Part shown: piece by piece, positions 1-9,500 of the stretch
Position numbering within the stretch: position 1 is the stretch's first letter
Layout: the number at the start of each line of letters is the position of its first letter
DNA from: Lentimicrobiaceae bacterium
GTDB lineage: Bacteria > Bacteroidota > Bacteroidia > Bacteroidales > Lentimicrobiaceae
Direction of reading: 5' to 3'
Assembly: GCA_020636745.1 (NCBI GenBank)
Contig: JACJXH010000007.1
Span: forward strand, 124,001-188,000
DNA length: 64,000 nucleotides
Notes under the pieces: model-generated
What the model saw: only the letters and a program-made list of their open reading frames with translations
The model's database searches: none
What the model was told of the DNA's origin: nothing
Made by a program: the position numbers and the translations under genes

Positions 1-145
1 ATGTAATGTGCCCGGTTTTTTAATTCTTCTGATTTCTTATGTCAGGAATCCTGATAAAAAAATAGCATTATTGGTGCAGTTAACTCTAACTGCATTTAGA
101 TAAAGTGTAAAGTCAGTAAAAAAGAATGGAAGCCCGGCTGTTAAA

Positions 146-2104
146 CTAACGCTTAACGACTTTTAAAACCTGCACATTGTCGCCACAAACCAGTTTAATC
201 ATGTAAATGCCAGGAGTCAGATTTGAATTCCATTTAATTGTATGAGAGCCAGTTGTAGCAAATCCTTTATACAAATCAGATACTTTGCGCCCGTTCAGAT
301 CAAATACGGCAAGGTGAACCTGCGATGCTTTTTCCAGGCTATAAACAATGTTAGTTTCATTGGCAAAAGGATTAGGCATTGTCTTTAACGCTGACACCAG
401 GCCAGAAGTGATTCTGGTAGCAACTCCATCTTCTACGTTCAGATGAATATTGATGTTCACCTGGTTCAAAAAGTAGTCAGTCATGGTAAGAGTTGTAGTG
501 TATTGACCCGTTTCCAAATTTGAAGAGTTAAAATAAAGCATAACAGCGTCTTCGCCCGAGCCATGCAAAATAACAGAAGTGTCTGACAAAGTCAACCACT
601 GAATGGAGTCAGGAAAGCTGAGTGCTATGGGGTTTGTTTCTGCATTGAAAGACTGAATTAGCAATGAAACAGAATCATGGGTTTCAGGCGCAATGTCAAA
701 ATTTAAAACGTCAGGACTGGCTAGGAAATAAGGTTGATTTTGCACCATCTGCAAAGTGTTCAATAAGTTAAGCCGTCCTCCGCTAACGCATTTGCCTTCA
801 AGCGATGCGAGTGTATCAACCGAAGCTATTAAAAAACGTTTGAACCGATAGGCGACTATGGATGGATTTTCCTTGTAAAGCTGAAGTGTGGATTCATCGG
901 CAGCAGCATACATCAGTGCAATTGAGCCTGTTACAAATGGTGACGACATGGATGTTCCGGTTTTGTAACCATAAGTATTGCCCTGGCGCGTAGAGTAAAT
1001 ATTGGTACCCGGAGCTCCCAAATCAATGCTTGTGAGTCCCCAGCCGGCTATATTGCTGAGCATATCCAAATTGTTGGTGTTTGTTACAGCAACGACTGAT
1101 TCATTGGTCAGGGCTGTTGGAATGTCGCCATTTATATCAATGTCCCATCCACGGTTAGCGGTGGATGCAACATTTAAAATTCCGACAGAACCCATCGAAT
1201 CGTAAATGGCGCTCCAAAGAGGGTAGTTGGCAGGGTTACCGCCGTCAATGCCAAATGATGAATTGGAAGCCACAATAAAGGCACCAGCTGCTCCATTGGT
1301 TTCATTGTAACGTTTACGCATTTCAAAAACATAATCGTAGGCTGCTACAGCCGTGGCTTCATTAGTTGAAGATCCCGATACAGGCATAAGCTGGGTGTTA
1401 AAAGCCACGCCGCTGACACCATTCCCATTATTGCCAATGGCGCATGCTATACCGGCAACATGTGTGCCATGGTCATGAGGAGTCACAGCGCCACTATTGG
1501 TATACGCATTCCAGCCATCGTAGTCATCAATATATCCGTTTTCATCATCGTCAATTCCATTTGACGGGATTTCGAGTCGGTTTTTCCAAAGATGAAGGTC
1601 TGAATGTGTTAAATCTACTCCTCCGTCAATCATGGCAACAACAATGGTGTCGCCATTAGCAGTTAACCCGCTGGTGGTAATATCCCATGCATATGTGGCT
1701 TTTATATCTGCACCAGGTGTGCCACTCATTTGTCCAGTGTTTTGAAGTGCCCATTGATTGCTAAAGGAAGGGTCGTCAGGAATGAGCTCCCTTTCCTGAA
1801 GGAGGTGATTAAACTGTGCAAATTGAACTGCAGGGTGTTTGCGCACTTTTTCGAGCAGGATATTGGCATTTGTTGATGATTCATCAAAATGAAGCAGCCA
1901 TATATTCATTCTTCCCGACAGTTTTTTTTCTATGCCAGCGCCTGCTTCTGAAAAATTATCCAGCAAATTCTGCATCGCATGGGCATCGGTCAGGGGCTTC
2001 ATTTGAACTATCATCTGGCCTGTTTCCCTGATGGTGTTCTGATTTTGGGCGTTGGCCTGTAAAAAGGCCGCCAGAAAGATGCCAATTGCTGTAATCGTTC
2101 TCAT
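146..2104 (-). CDS. Exported subtilisin-like (S8) serine protease with T9SS sorting domain
   Basis: Numbering here counts from an upstream in-frame ATG at 2131. I prefer the ATG at 2104 (residue 10) because it puts a clean signal peptide (MRTITAIGIFLAAF...ANA) at the N-terminus. Residues about 38-115 look like an inhibitor-type propeptide. The S8 catalytic triad is complete: Asp169 (MIDGGVD), His221 (HGTHVAG) and Ser394 (GTSMSSP), with the oxyanion Asn290 (ASNSSFG). An acidic NGIDDDENGYIDD stretch (191-203) probably binds calcium. A beta domain follows (about 470-565), and the last 80 residues are a T9SS type A sorting domain (MPNPF start, PGIYMIK near the end). Family knowledge says the C-terminal domain is removed on export. 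It is the last gene of a minus-strand run that starts at 10210, 43 bp after the C1 protease gene. Substrate unknown; the enzyme class is secure. Confidence 0.93.
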   Translation of the reverse strand: MRTITAIGIFLAAFLQANAQNQNTIRETGQMIVQMKPLTDAHAMQNLLDNFSEAGAGIEKKLSGRMNIWLLHFDESSTNANILLEKVRKHPAVQFAQFNHLLQERELIPDDPSFSNQWALQNTGQMSGTPGADIKATYAWDITTSGLTANGDTIVVAMIDGGVDLTHSDLHLWKNRLEIPSNGIDDDENGYIDDYDGWNAYTNSGAVTPHDHGTHVAGIACAIGNNGNGVSGVAFNTQLMPVSGSSTNEATAVAAYDYVFEMRKRYNETNGAAGAFIVASNSSFGIDGGNPANYPLWSAIYDSMGSVGILNVASTANRGWDIDINGDIPTALTNESVVAVTNTNNLDMLSNIAGWGLTSIDLGAPGTNIYSTRQGNTYGYKTGTSMSSPFVTGSIALMYAAADESTLQLYKENPSIVAYRFKRFLIASVDTLASLEGKCVSGGRLNLLNTLQMVQNQPYFLASPDVLNFDIAPETHDSVSLLIQSFNAETNPIALSFPDSIQWLTLSDTSVILHGSGEDAVMLYFNSSNLETGQYTTTLTMTDYFLNQVNINIHLNVEDGVATRITSGLVSALKTMPNPFANETNIVYSLEKASQVHLAVFDLNGRKVSDLYKGFATTGSHTIKWNSNLTPGIYMIKLVCGDNVQVLKVVKR

Positions 2105-2174
2105 ACTTGATGTTTTAAAAGCACAATGCATATGTAAACAAGCTGTGGGAGCCGATGTTCAAATGTTCACTTTA

Positions 2175-5042
2175 TTACTGAATCACCAGTCTCTTTGTAA
2201 ATAATTTCTCTGCTATCCGGATTTTTACAGTATAAATGCCCGGTTTAAGCATGTGTGTGTCAAGCAGAACTGACTTTGATTCTGGGCTTATCAGGTTAAG
2301 CTTTTTATAAATACAACATTGCGCCGAACTGTTATACACGGTCAATTCAGCAAAGCCAGTTTCTTCTGTATTTATTTGAATTTGTGTAAATTCTTTTGCC
2401 GGATTTGGTGCAAGATTTACGCCATTGTGCTGGTGCTTGTTATCGGTTGTGTTTCCCCAGATGTTAATGGTGTCGTTAAACATCAGTAATACCTGATAGT
2501 TTTCGGTGGTTGTAGTGAATTTCAGCGTATCAACTGCATAACTTGTAATGGGTTGCATCAATACGGGCAACACCAGACTTACCCACACTTCAATTTCTTC
2601 GCCCGGCGCCATCGTGCGTGGCAGTTGATCCCAAAATGAAGCTGTCCAGTACCATTGGCCATCCTGTAGTTGTATGGTTCCATCAGTGTCAAAAGTCGTT
2701 ATCACAACATCTGAAGCGGTTGTATTGGTAATTTTGAATGATTTTCCGGAATATGCTTCAGGGTCGTTTTCGAAAACAAGGGTATCGGGATTAACCATTA
2801 ACTGTCCTTCAGTTGTGAATTCAAGAGTCTTCATTGAAAACAGGCCGTTGGACGAAGTAGCCTTGAAGCTTAATTGCCATGAGCCGTTTGCCTGTGTTGG
2901 TGTGCCACTTAGCATTCCTGAGCTGCTTAAATCAATGCCATCGGGTAAAGGAGGGCATTGGTACTGCAGTAATAATTCAGGCTCAATCACTGTTGATCCG
3001 GAGATGGCTGCAATGATAAAGTTTTGCCCGTCGCCGGCCGAAATGCCGGCAGCCCAGTCGTTAGAAGGTGTAATGTTATTCCCGTAATGGAATTTAATGG
3101 TACCGTCGGGGTATAGACTTACTGCAAAATCGTTGTCAAATCCGGGGTTTTCAAATTTTGAAGTTTTCCAGCGGAAAGTGGCGTGTGTGGCGTCACCTTC
3201 GTAAAAAATACCATCATTGTATTCAGGATAGAGCATTAAATCGGCTCCATAAGCTGTGATTGCCCTGGCCCCTTTCAGCCCTGTTTCATTCCGAATGTAT
3301 TCAAATTGTCCACCAAACGCAATGGAACCGTCAGTGGTAATGACCAAATTCTGGTAGGTTTCACCATAAAAAGGGAAAGGAAAATCAATCGTTTGGGTTG
3401 CAAATCCATCATCATTGTCGGATGGAATAAGCTGGTTTGAGTTAATGGCAGGAAATGATGCCTGCGATTGGGTTTCGGTGTAAGTTTGCACCAGCGCCCA
3501 TGAATATGGTGCAGGAGCCCCGGAAGCCTCCATTTGGTGGTTATAGGCCTGGCCTGCTTGTGCTGAAGGCAGACTGCTGGTTGTAATTTCAACCGGTATA
3601 AAATCGGCACTGGCATCAACCCAAACAAAAGTTGTATCGTCGTTGTTGAGGGCTGTATTCGCCATAGTGCTGATAAATTCCTGGTTTTGATTCAAGTCGT
3701 TGACTGAAAGGTTGATAATTTCTCCGCTGTCAGCATTGTCCGGATCCTGTTCTGTAACCCTTAGAAAGAATCTGGCAGCCTGGCCAGGCTCTATGTAGCT
3801 AAGCAGCGGAGTAATGTCGAGTCCTATTTCTATGGTTTTATCGCTTTCAGCGTAGCCGCCTTTCATGTAATAATCGCCACCCTGATTGCTGAATAAAGGA
3901 AATTCAATGATATGAGCTGGTCGGGTGTCAGTGGTATTGGCCGAAACGCCGGCAGAAATCCTTATTTTTTTTCTTGAAGTGTGTTTAACAGTTGTTTTGA
4001 TGGTAAGCTGTGGCTGATAATCATTGCGTGTGCGGATAACATGAAGCAGGTTATTCCAGATGCCTCCTTCGGAAAGGCTTTGAGCCAATGTGCGATACAT
4101 GACATACGCTTTTCCTCCTTCGCCAAATGAGTTGCCCCAGCTGTTAACCATAATGAGTGCGCCGATTTCCCAGTCGCGCAGGTCAACAATCCCATCGCCG
4201 GTAATGTCAATATTGTTTGTGTATTGTCCGTCGTTATTGTAATCATAGCGCACTTCATCATCGTATCCAACAAATGTCATGGCATGGTTAACTTCTGCGC
4301 CCCAGCGGGTAACTACACTTTTACCTGCGTTGGGCGTTCCGGAGGCAAGGTATGTCATGGTGAAAACATCAGAAACACCTGCCGAAAAGTTTGCCAGGCC
4401 TCCGGAAGGAGAGCCGTTTAATTTGTCGTTCATCCACTGCTTTAATGTTAACAACCCTTCTTCAGTGGATACATCAATCGTGGCAATTTCAAGCATCCTG
4501 TTACTCATGCCCGCGAGGTAATTGTTGTAACCGCTCATCCAGCGCCGGTCGCCTCCATACCAGGGAGTACCGCCATAGGTTTGAACATTCGGACATCCAT
4601 TGGCTGCAATAATTTGCCATCCGTCAAAATACCATGATCCTCCGCCTTCACCACCATTCAGGAAGTTCCATGTGTAATGTGTCGGATATTGATTTTGGGT
4701 AACATTTGCGGGCAGCTGCTGCAAAAAATCCATTTCATAAGTGAAGTTATATCCAACCCCGCTGGCTTGTCCGCAACTTCCGCCTTCCTGATTAAATATT
4801 GGTCTGAACCAAGGGTATATGGTATTGTCAACTGAAACGGGAAGATCGCGGTTACGCTGAGCCTCATTCAGCATCAGTCTGGGCGTTGCTGCAATGTTTG
4901 CATAATCATCAGCAGTAAGTTCACGCAATCCGCCAGCAATCCATGGCTCACCTTCAGCATTGGGATTTACATTGATGAAACTTTGTGCATTTGCCCATGC
5001 TGCCATCAAGATGACTGCCAATAGGATAGTAGTTTTTTTCAT
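2175..5042 (-). CDS. Papain-like (C1) cysteine protease with dockerin-like insertion and T9SS sorting domain
   Basis: 955 residues with signal peptide (cleavage near ANAQ20). The papain signatures are in order: nucleophile Cys90 (GSCGQASG) with Gln85 as possible oxyanion residue, His253 (VNHAMTFVGY) and Asn300 (NSWGNSFGEGG). His and Asn are 47 residues apart (16 in papain). The extra segment, 267-290, reads as two calcium loops, D267-N-D-G and D279xTxDGxVDxRD290, like a dockerin repeat. Downstream, residues 483-517 and 697-735 look like two halves of one putative-Ig (He_PIG-like) domain separated by an aromatic-rich beta domain (FPFPFYG 554-560). The last about 80 residues are a T9SS sorting domain (LAPNPAKEF, PGIYTVK). 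It is 11 bp downstream of the SGNH gene, so the two are almost certainly cotranscribed. Full-length paralogue of the protease at 6599-10210. Family C10 or bacteriocin-type C39 would be the alternatives, but NSWG favours C1. Confidence 0.88.
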   Translation of the reverse strand: MKKTTILLAVILMAAWANAQSFINVNPNAEGEPWIAGGLRELTADDYANIAATPRLMLNEAQRNRDLPVSVDNTIYPWFRPIFNQEGGSCGQASGVGYNFTYEMDFLQQLPANVTQNQYPTHYTWNFLNGGEGGGSWYFDGWQIIAANGCPNVQTYGGTPWYGGDRRWMSGYNNYLAGMSNRMLEIATIDVSTEEGLLTLKQWMNDKLNGSPSGGLANFSAGVSDVFTMTYLASGTPNAGKSVVTRWGAEVNHAMTFVGYDDEVRYDYNNDGQYTNNIDITGDGIVDLRDWEIGALIMVNSWGNSFGEGGKAYVMYRTLAQSLSEGGIWNNLLHVIRTRNDYQPQLTIKTTVKHTSRKKIRISAGVSANTTDTRPAHIIEFPLFSNQGGDYYMKGGYAESDKTIEIGLDITPLLSYIEPGQAARFFLRVTEQDPDNADSGEIINLSVNDLNQNQEFISTMANTALNNDDTTFVWVDASADFIPVEITTSSLPSAQAGQAYNHQMEASGAPAPYSWALVQTYTETQSQASFPAINSNQLIPSDNDDGFATQTIDFPFPFYGETYQNLVITTDGSIAFGGQFEYIRNETGLKGARAITAYGADLMLYPEYNDGIFYEGDATHATFRWKTSKFENPGFDNDFAVSLYPDGTIKFHYGNNITPSNDWAAGISAGDGQNFIIAAISGSTVIEPELLLQYQCPPLPDGIDLSSSGMLSGTPTQANGSWQLSFKATSSNGLFSMKTLEFTTEGQLMVNPDTLVFENDPEAYSGKSFKITNTTASDVVITTFDTDGTIQLQDGQWYWTASFWDQLPRTMAPGEEIEVWVSLVLPVLMQPITSYAVDTLKFTTTTENYQVLLMFNDTINIWGNTTDNKHQHNGVNLAPNPAKEFTQIQINTEETGFAELTVYNSSAQCCIYKKLNLISPESKSVLLDTHMLKPGIYTVKIRIAEKLFTKRLVIQ

Positions 5043-5053
5043 GAAATCTGTTT

Positions 5054-6547
5054 TTATTGATTTTTATGCTTCTCGTTGTACATCCATTCAGCTTCCATCC
5101 GAAGCTGAGTTTTCAGGCTACGGCCATTTTTTTCAGCTTTTTGTTTTACTTTTTCCAACCAGTCGGGTGTGCCTTCTATACCCATTTCGTAAAGCATGAG
5201 TAATTCATTTTTACGGGTATATTTACCGGGATTTTTTTTGTGATCAGCATAAAAAAGATAGCCGGCTTCCTGATTGATTCGCTGTTCAAGGCTTATGTTC
5301 AATTTTTTTGATTCGTCGTACATGCGCACAAACTCATTGCCAAATGACCTAATCTGGTTTGCAAAATGGTCTATCGGATGTATTTGTCCCGGGAAAAAGA
5401 GGTCGTAAATCTGTTCGTCAAATCGCCATGCAAAGGCATGATGGAATCTTTCGGTAATCATGATGATAATGATGTCCCGCTTCAGTATTTCATCTTTAAA
5501 ATTGCGTTGTGTGGCTGAGCCTGCTTCTGATCCGTCGCTGCGGGTTATGTTTTTGTTGTAATACCAGAAATCGCAGGTGTTGAAAGCATTGGCCGGAATT
5601 CTGTTGTTGAGCCAGTTAAAATAAAAGCTGTCACCCGCAATTAATACATCAGGTCTGGTTTTTGTAAGTCTGTTGCTGAAATTGATTACAGGATTAGCCA
5701 ACCCGGGTTGTGGGATTCTGAAAAGCAAGTTCATCGCCAATCCTATGTCGTAATCAGGATGCCTGATGCTGTCGCTGGCTTTGAGATTCGCAATTTCCAT
5801 ATCAGGCAAGTCTGTTTTTCTCAGATTTTCGATGTATTTCAGTGTTGTATCAGCTGCAAGGGCCGCCCCATAGTAGCTCCAGTGCGTGCCGCCTTTCGGA
5901 AAAACAGGGAATTTTGCGTGGTCCTTGATGGAGATGAAATACTGATTTAAATCCAGAACATTGACTTTGTTTTGTAATAAATAGCGGCGCATGCAATCGT
6001 AATTCGATTCCGATTTTTGCAATGCACTGTATTTGCGCGGCATGCGTTCGGGATAAAAACTCCCTTTGCCTGGTTCAAAAATAACAATCAGTGTTTTTCC
6101 CAGTTTTGAAAGTGTATCCTGAACCGCCTTCAGTTGTATTGCTTTGTTTTTCCAAACGCTATCACCTACAAAATAAAGTCCTGTGTATTCTTTCAGATAG
6201 TCTTCTTCAAACAATTCACCTTTTAATCCTACAATAACTCCTTCGGCATGTGCCTGATGATATAAGCTATAATCAACCTGGTTATTGATTCGAACCAATG
6301 TGTTTCTGAAACCGATGTGTTGTTCCAAACGGTTGCTGAATGTTTCCTGAAAGGAGCCGTCAAGCCATGAGCTCGTGGAAAATTCATCCAGCCCTGGTTC
6401 GGGGCTTGCTTTATAAGCACCTGTAAGATCAGGCTCATGAACCCACCTGAGCTTTTGTTGAAGGCCTGGCATAATCAAAAGTAGAATGGCCATTGAAAAC
6501 ATAAGGTTTTTCAACAGGCTGCTGCTTTTATTTGTTTCTCCTTTCAT
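5054..6547 (-). CDS. AlgJ/AlgX-like SGNH-fold membrane-anchored protein (possible O-acetyltransferase)
   Basis: 497 residues with one N-terminal membrane segment (about 13-29) and the rest probably periplasmic. It matches the AlgX/AlgJ/DltD layout of SGNH-fold proteins: an IFEPGKGSFYP strand-loop (156-166), an FPKGGTHWSYYG motif (216-227) holding His222, and a GDSF motif (305-308) with Ser307. In AlgX the corresponding motif is DxH; here the Asp position is Gly220. From memory this GTHWS form also occurs in other cell-surface homologues, so it does not prove inactivity. Family members move acetyl groups onto exported polysaccharides such as alginate. No MBOAT acetyl donor transporter (AlgI) and no polysaccharide synthase lie nearby; instead the gene sits between two papain-like protease genes, 11 bp and 51 bp away. 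Its acceptor is therefore unknown: surface glycan and cargo glycan are both possible. Confidence 0.75.
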   Translation of the reverse strand: MKGETNKSSSLLKNLMFSMAILLLIMPGLQQKLRWVHEPDLTGAYKASPEPGLDEFSTSSWLDGSFQETFSNRLEQHIGFRNTLVRINNQVDYSLYHQAHAEGVIVGLKGELFEEDYLKEYTGLYFVGDSVWKNKAIQLKAVQDTLSKLGKTLIVIFEPGKGSFYPERMPRKYSALQKSESNYDCMRRYLLQNKVNVLDLNQYFISIKDHAKFPVFPKGGTHWSYYGAALAADTTLKYIENLRKTDLPDMEIANLKASDSIRHPDYDIGLAMNLLFRIPQPGLANPVINFSNRLTKTRPDVLIAGDSFYFNWLNNRIPANAFNTCDFWYYNKNITRSDGSEAGSATQRNFKDEILKRDIIIIMITERFHHAFAWRFDEQIYDLFFPGQIHPIDHFANQIRSFGNEFVRMYDESKKLNISLEQRINQEAGYLFYADHKKNPGKYTRKNELLMLYEMGIEGTPDWLEKVKQKAEKNGRSLKTQLRMEAEWMYNEKHKNQ

Positions 6548-6598
6548 TCACTGCTTTTTTTGGCAAATGTATGACTATTGCTTTAAGGCAGATTGGAC

Positions 6599-9500
6599 TT
6601 ATCGCGAAGTTTTAATTATTTTTTTAACCATTTTGCCCTGGTCTGTCATCAGCACAACAGAATAAATGCCGGGTGCGGCAATTAAATTTTCGGGGTTGAG
6701 CTGGTAATTGCCTTGCGATAAATGATTGTTTTCTTCATGGTTGTATATAACTCTTCCAAAAGCATCGCAGATAAAAATTCTTATCTGTGTTGGTTGGGAA
6801 AGGGTATAAGATATGGTAAACTCATTCCTAGTTGGATTGGGGTAAACCTGAAATGCGGAAATGGGCTGATTGATGTTTTTAGCTTCAGTGGGGACAGCAT
6901 AAACCGGAAGTATAATATAGTCGATGCGGGCGCAGTCTTCGCCATTGGTTACGCTGTAATCCTTGATGTATTTCCATGAGAATAGCTGAGGCCCTTCATT
7001 GACAGGTATTTTTGCCTGTGTCCAGTTCCAGGTGCCGGCCCATCTTCCCATTTCATCTTCATTAATATTAAAATGCAGAAAGTCATAGCCTGGTTCTGAT
7101 GAAACCTTAAACCAAAAGGATAAGGTGTCGGCAATGGCCACATCCCAATTTAATGAAAGAGAGGAGGTTTCGTTGTCATATATCAGTCCTGAACGGGCAC
7201 AAACACTTCCTTCGTATGCGCTGTTTTCATCAATATACCAGGGCGCAGTGCCACCGTTTTCCCATTCATAAGCAGAAAAGTCGCCGGTTTCAAATGTCTC
7301 TACCAGAAATCCGGTGAAGATCGGTATTGTTTTCAGATAGTCAAACTGATTATTGCCCGTAATCCCCAAATTAAGTTCAATTAAATGGTATAATGGCGCA
7401 TCGGGCGATAAACTAATCTCAAAACTGAGCAGCCAATGCTCTTCTTGACGAAGTGTGTCTTTTGATCCTGTGTTGTTGTTGATGGTAAGAAAGCTGTCCC
7501 ATGAATTGATGATGGCCTGGGCTGAGGTGAGAACAGCTCCGCCAATGTTTTTAAGGTCGATAGCAAGCTCTACAGTTTCACCCGGATCAAGAATGCCGTT
7601 GTTGCCATCTATAATGCGCAGAGAGGCAATTTCAATAACAGCTTTGTAGGCTGTAAGGTAGAATTCGCGGGCCCAGTTGCCTTCATCTGAGGTTGCATTG
7701 AGTGTAAAGGCTGCTTTCTGTCCGTTGAAAACATGATTGCTGACGTCGAATGTAAACGCATTTTCAATATTGAGGGTTTCTCCAGGTTGCAGAGAGGAGA
7801 TGCTCTGCACTGCGCTGTTCAGTAAAAATTCAGGATTGTTCGTCGCCAGTGTAAATGTAGTATTTCCAATGGCAAAGCTATTCAGATTTGTGATGCTCAG
7901 GTTCATCGTACAGTGCTCGCCAAATTCAATAATATCATCATCTCCGGCAATAATTGCATACTCCATCTGAAGTCCTTCGGTGTTGAGATAAAGTGTTTTG
8001 GTGGCACTTATATTATTCTGGTCGGTAGCACATACCTTAACCGGCTGATTGTGAAATATCTGTTGTGTGGTTCCGTAAAGCAAACCTTCTGTGCTGAGCG
8101 TTAGTCCGGTATGTGACGACACCGGTGTAAACCGGATAAGTTCATCCGATTCCGGTAAAAAGTCTGGCTCGTAATCAAGCAGATAGAAGCTCAGTCCATC
8201 GCCGGCAGAAATGCCACAAAACCTGTTGACAAAAGAGGGGAGGATGCACTCGCCGTAATTGATTTCTATTTTGCCATCGGGCCATATTCTGGCAGTTGCA
8301 TTAAAGGTTGAGCCGGCCGAGCCGCTGGAGCTTAACTTCCAGCGGAAAGTTACATATTCGTTAGTTTGTTCCATCCAAATGCCTTCTCCTTGCCCTGGAT
8401 TGATAACCAGCGGGTGGGACATTACAGGTGCAATCATCGCATTTTGAATAAAATAGGTTCTTCCTTCAATATAATATGGCCAGGGGAGCAATGAGTTTTT
8501 AAACATCAGGTAACCATCACTGGTGGCATAAACTTTTGAATAGTTTTTCCCGAAAAACGGGAACTCAAAGGGAAGTGTGACTTCTGCAAATCCATTGTTA
8601 TTATTGGTCAGTGTCAGTTGTTGTTCATTTACCACGGGCATGGCCGAGGTTGAATCAAAGCGGGTATAATCTTCGGCCATATGCCAGCGGTAAGGAGAGG
8701 TGCCTCCACTGGCCTGCAACGGATATTGATAATAGCTGTATAGTTGAACAGGAGCAAGGGTTTCGGTGTCGATTAAAACCGGATTATAATCAATAGCAGC
8801 ATTTACCCCAATCATTGTCAGTTCGTTATTGTTAAGTGGTAAATCACTGGCACCGCTGTTGATAATATTGATGCCATTGGTGTAGTCGATGATAGAATAG
8901 CTGTTGATGGTCCCGTCGTTAGAACCAAGAGGGTCGTTTTCCTGAATCATCAGAAAGTATCTGGCAGGGCTTCCGGGTGTAACGAAGGGCAAAAGCTGGT
9001 TCAGATCAAGGCCTATTTCAATGTTTTCTTCTCCTGAATTTCCCTGCATGGGCAAACATCCTCCCTGGTAATCAAAAATCGGGAAATGAAGAATGTGGTC
9101 GGGCTCTGTGGCAGAAGGGTTTGATGATACTCCGGCCATTATGCGGATACTATTCCGGCAAGAATGCGAAAGGTTCACCTTGGCCGTAAGCTGAGGTTCA
9201 TGATTCTCGCGGGTTTTTATAATTACAACTGTATTATTCCAGATGCCACCCTGCTGAAACTGGTCGGCAACCGATTTGTACATCATATAAGCAAATCCGT
9301 TGTCGCCCCATCCGCTGATAGAGCCATAAGTATTGGCCATTTTAAAACCGCCGATTTCCCAATCGCGCATATCAACAATTCCATCAGCGTTAATATCTAT
9401 GTTGTTGGTGTATTGTCCGTCGTTGTTGTAATCCCAACGGATAGAGTCATTGTATCCTACAATTGACATGGCATGGTTGGCAGAATTGCCCCATGAATAA

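Noticed and set aside
1..145. TCAGG-AAT-CCTGA hairpin as terminator of the S8 gene
   Set aside because: Only a 5-bp stem; the nearby A-run is on the wrong side for a minus-strand T-tract.
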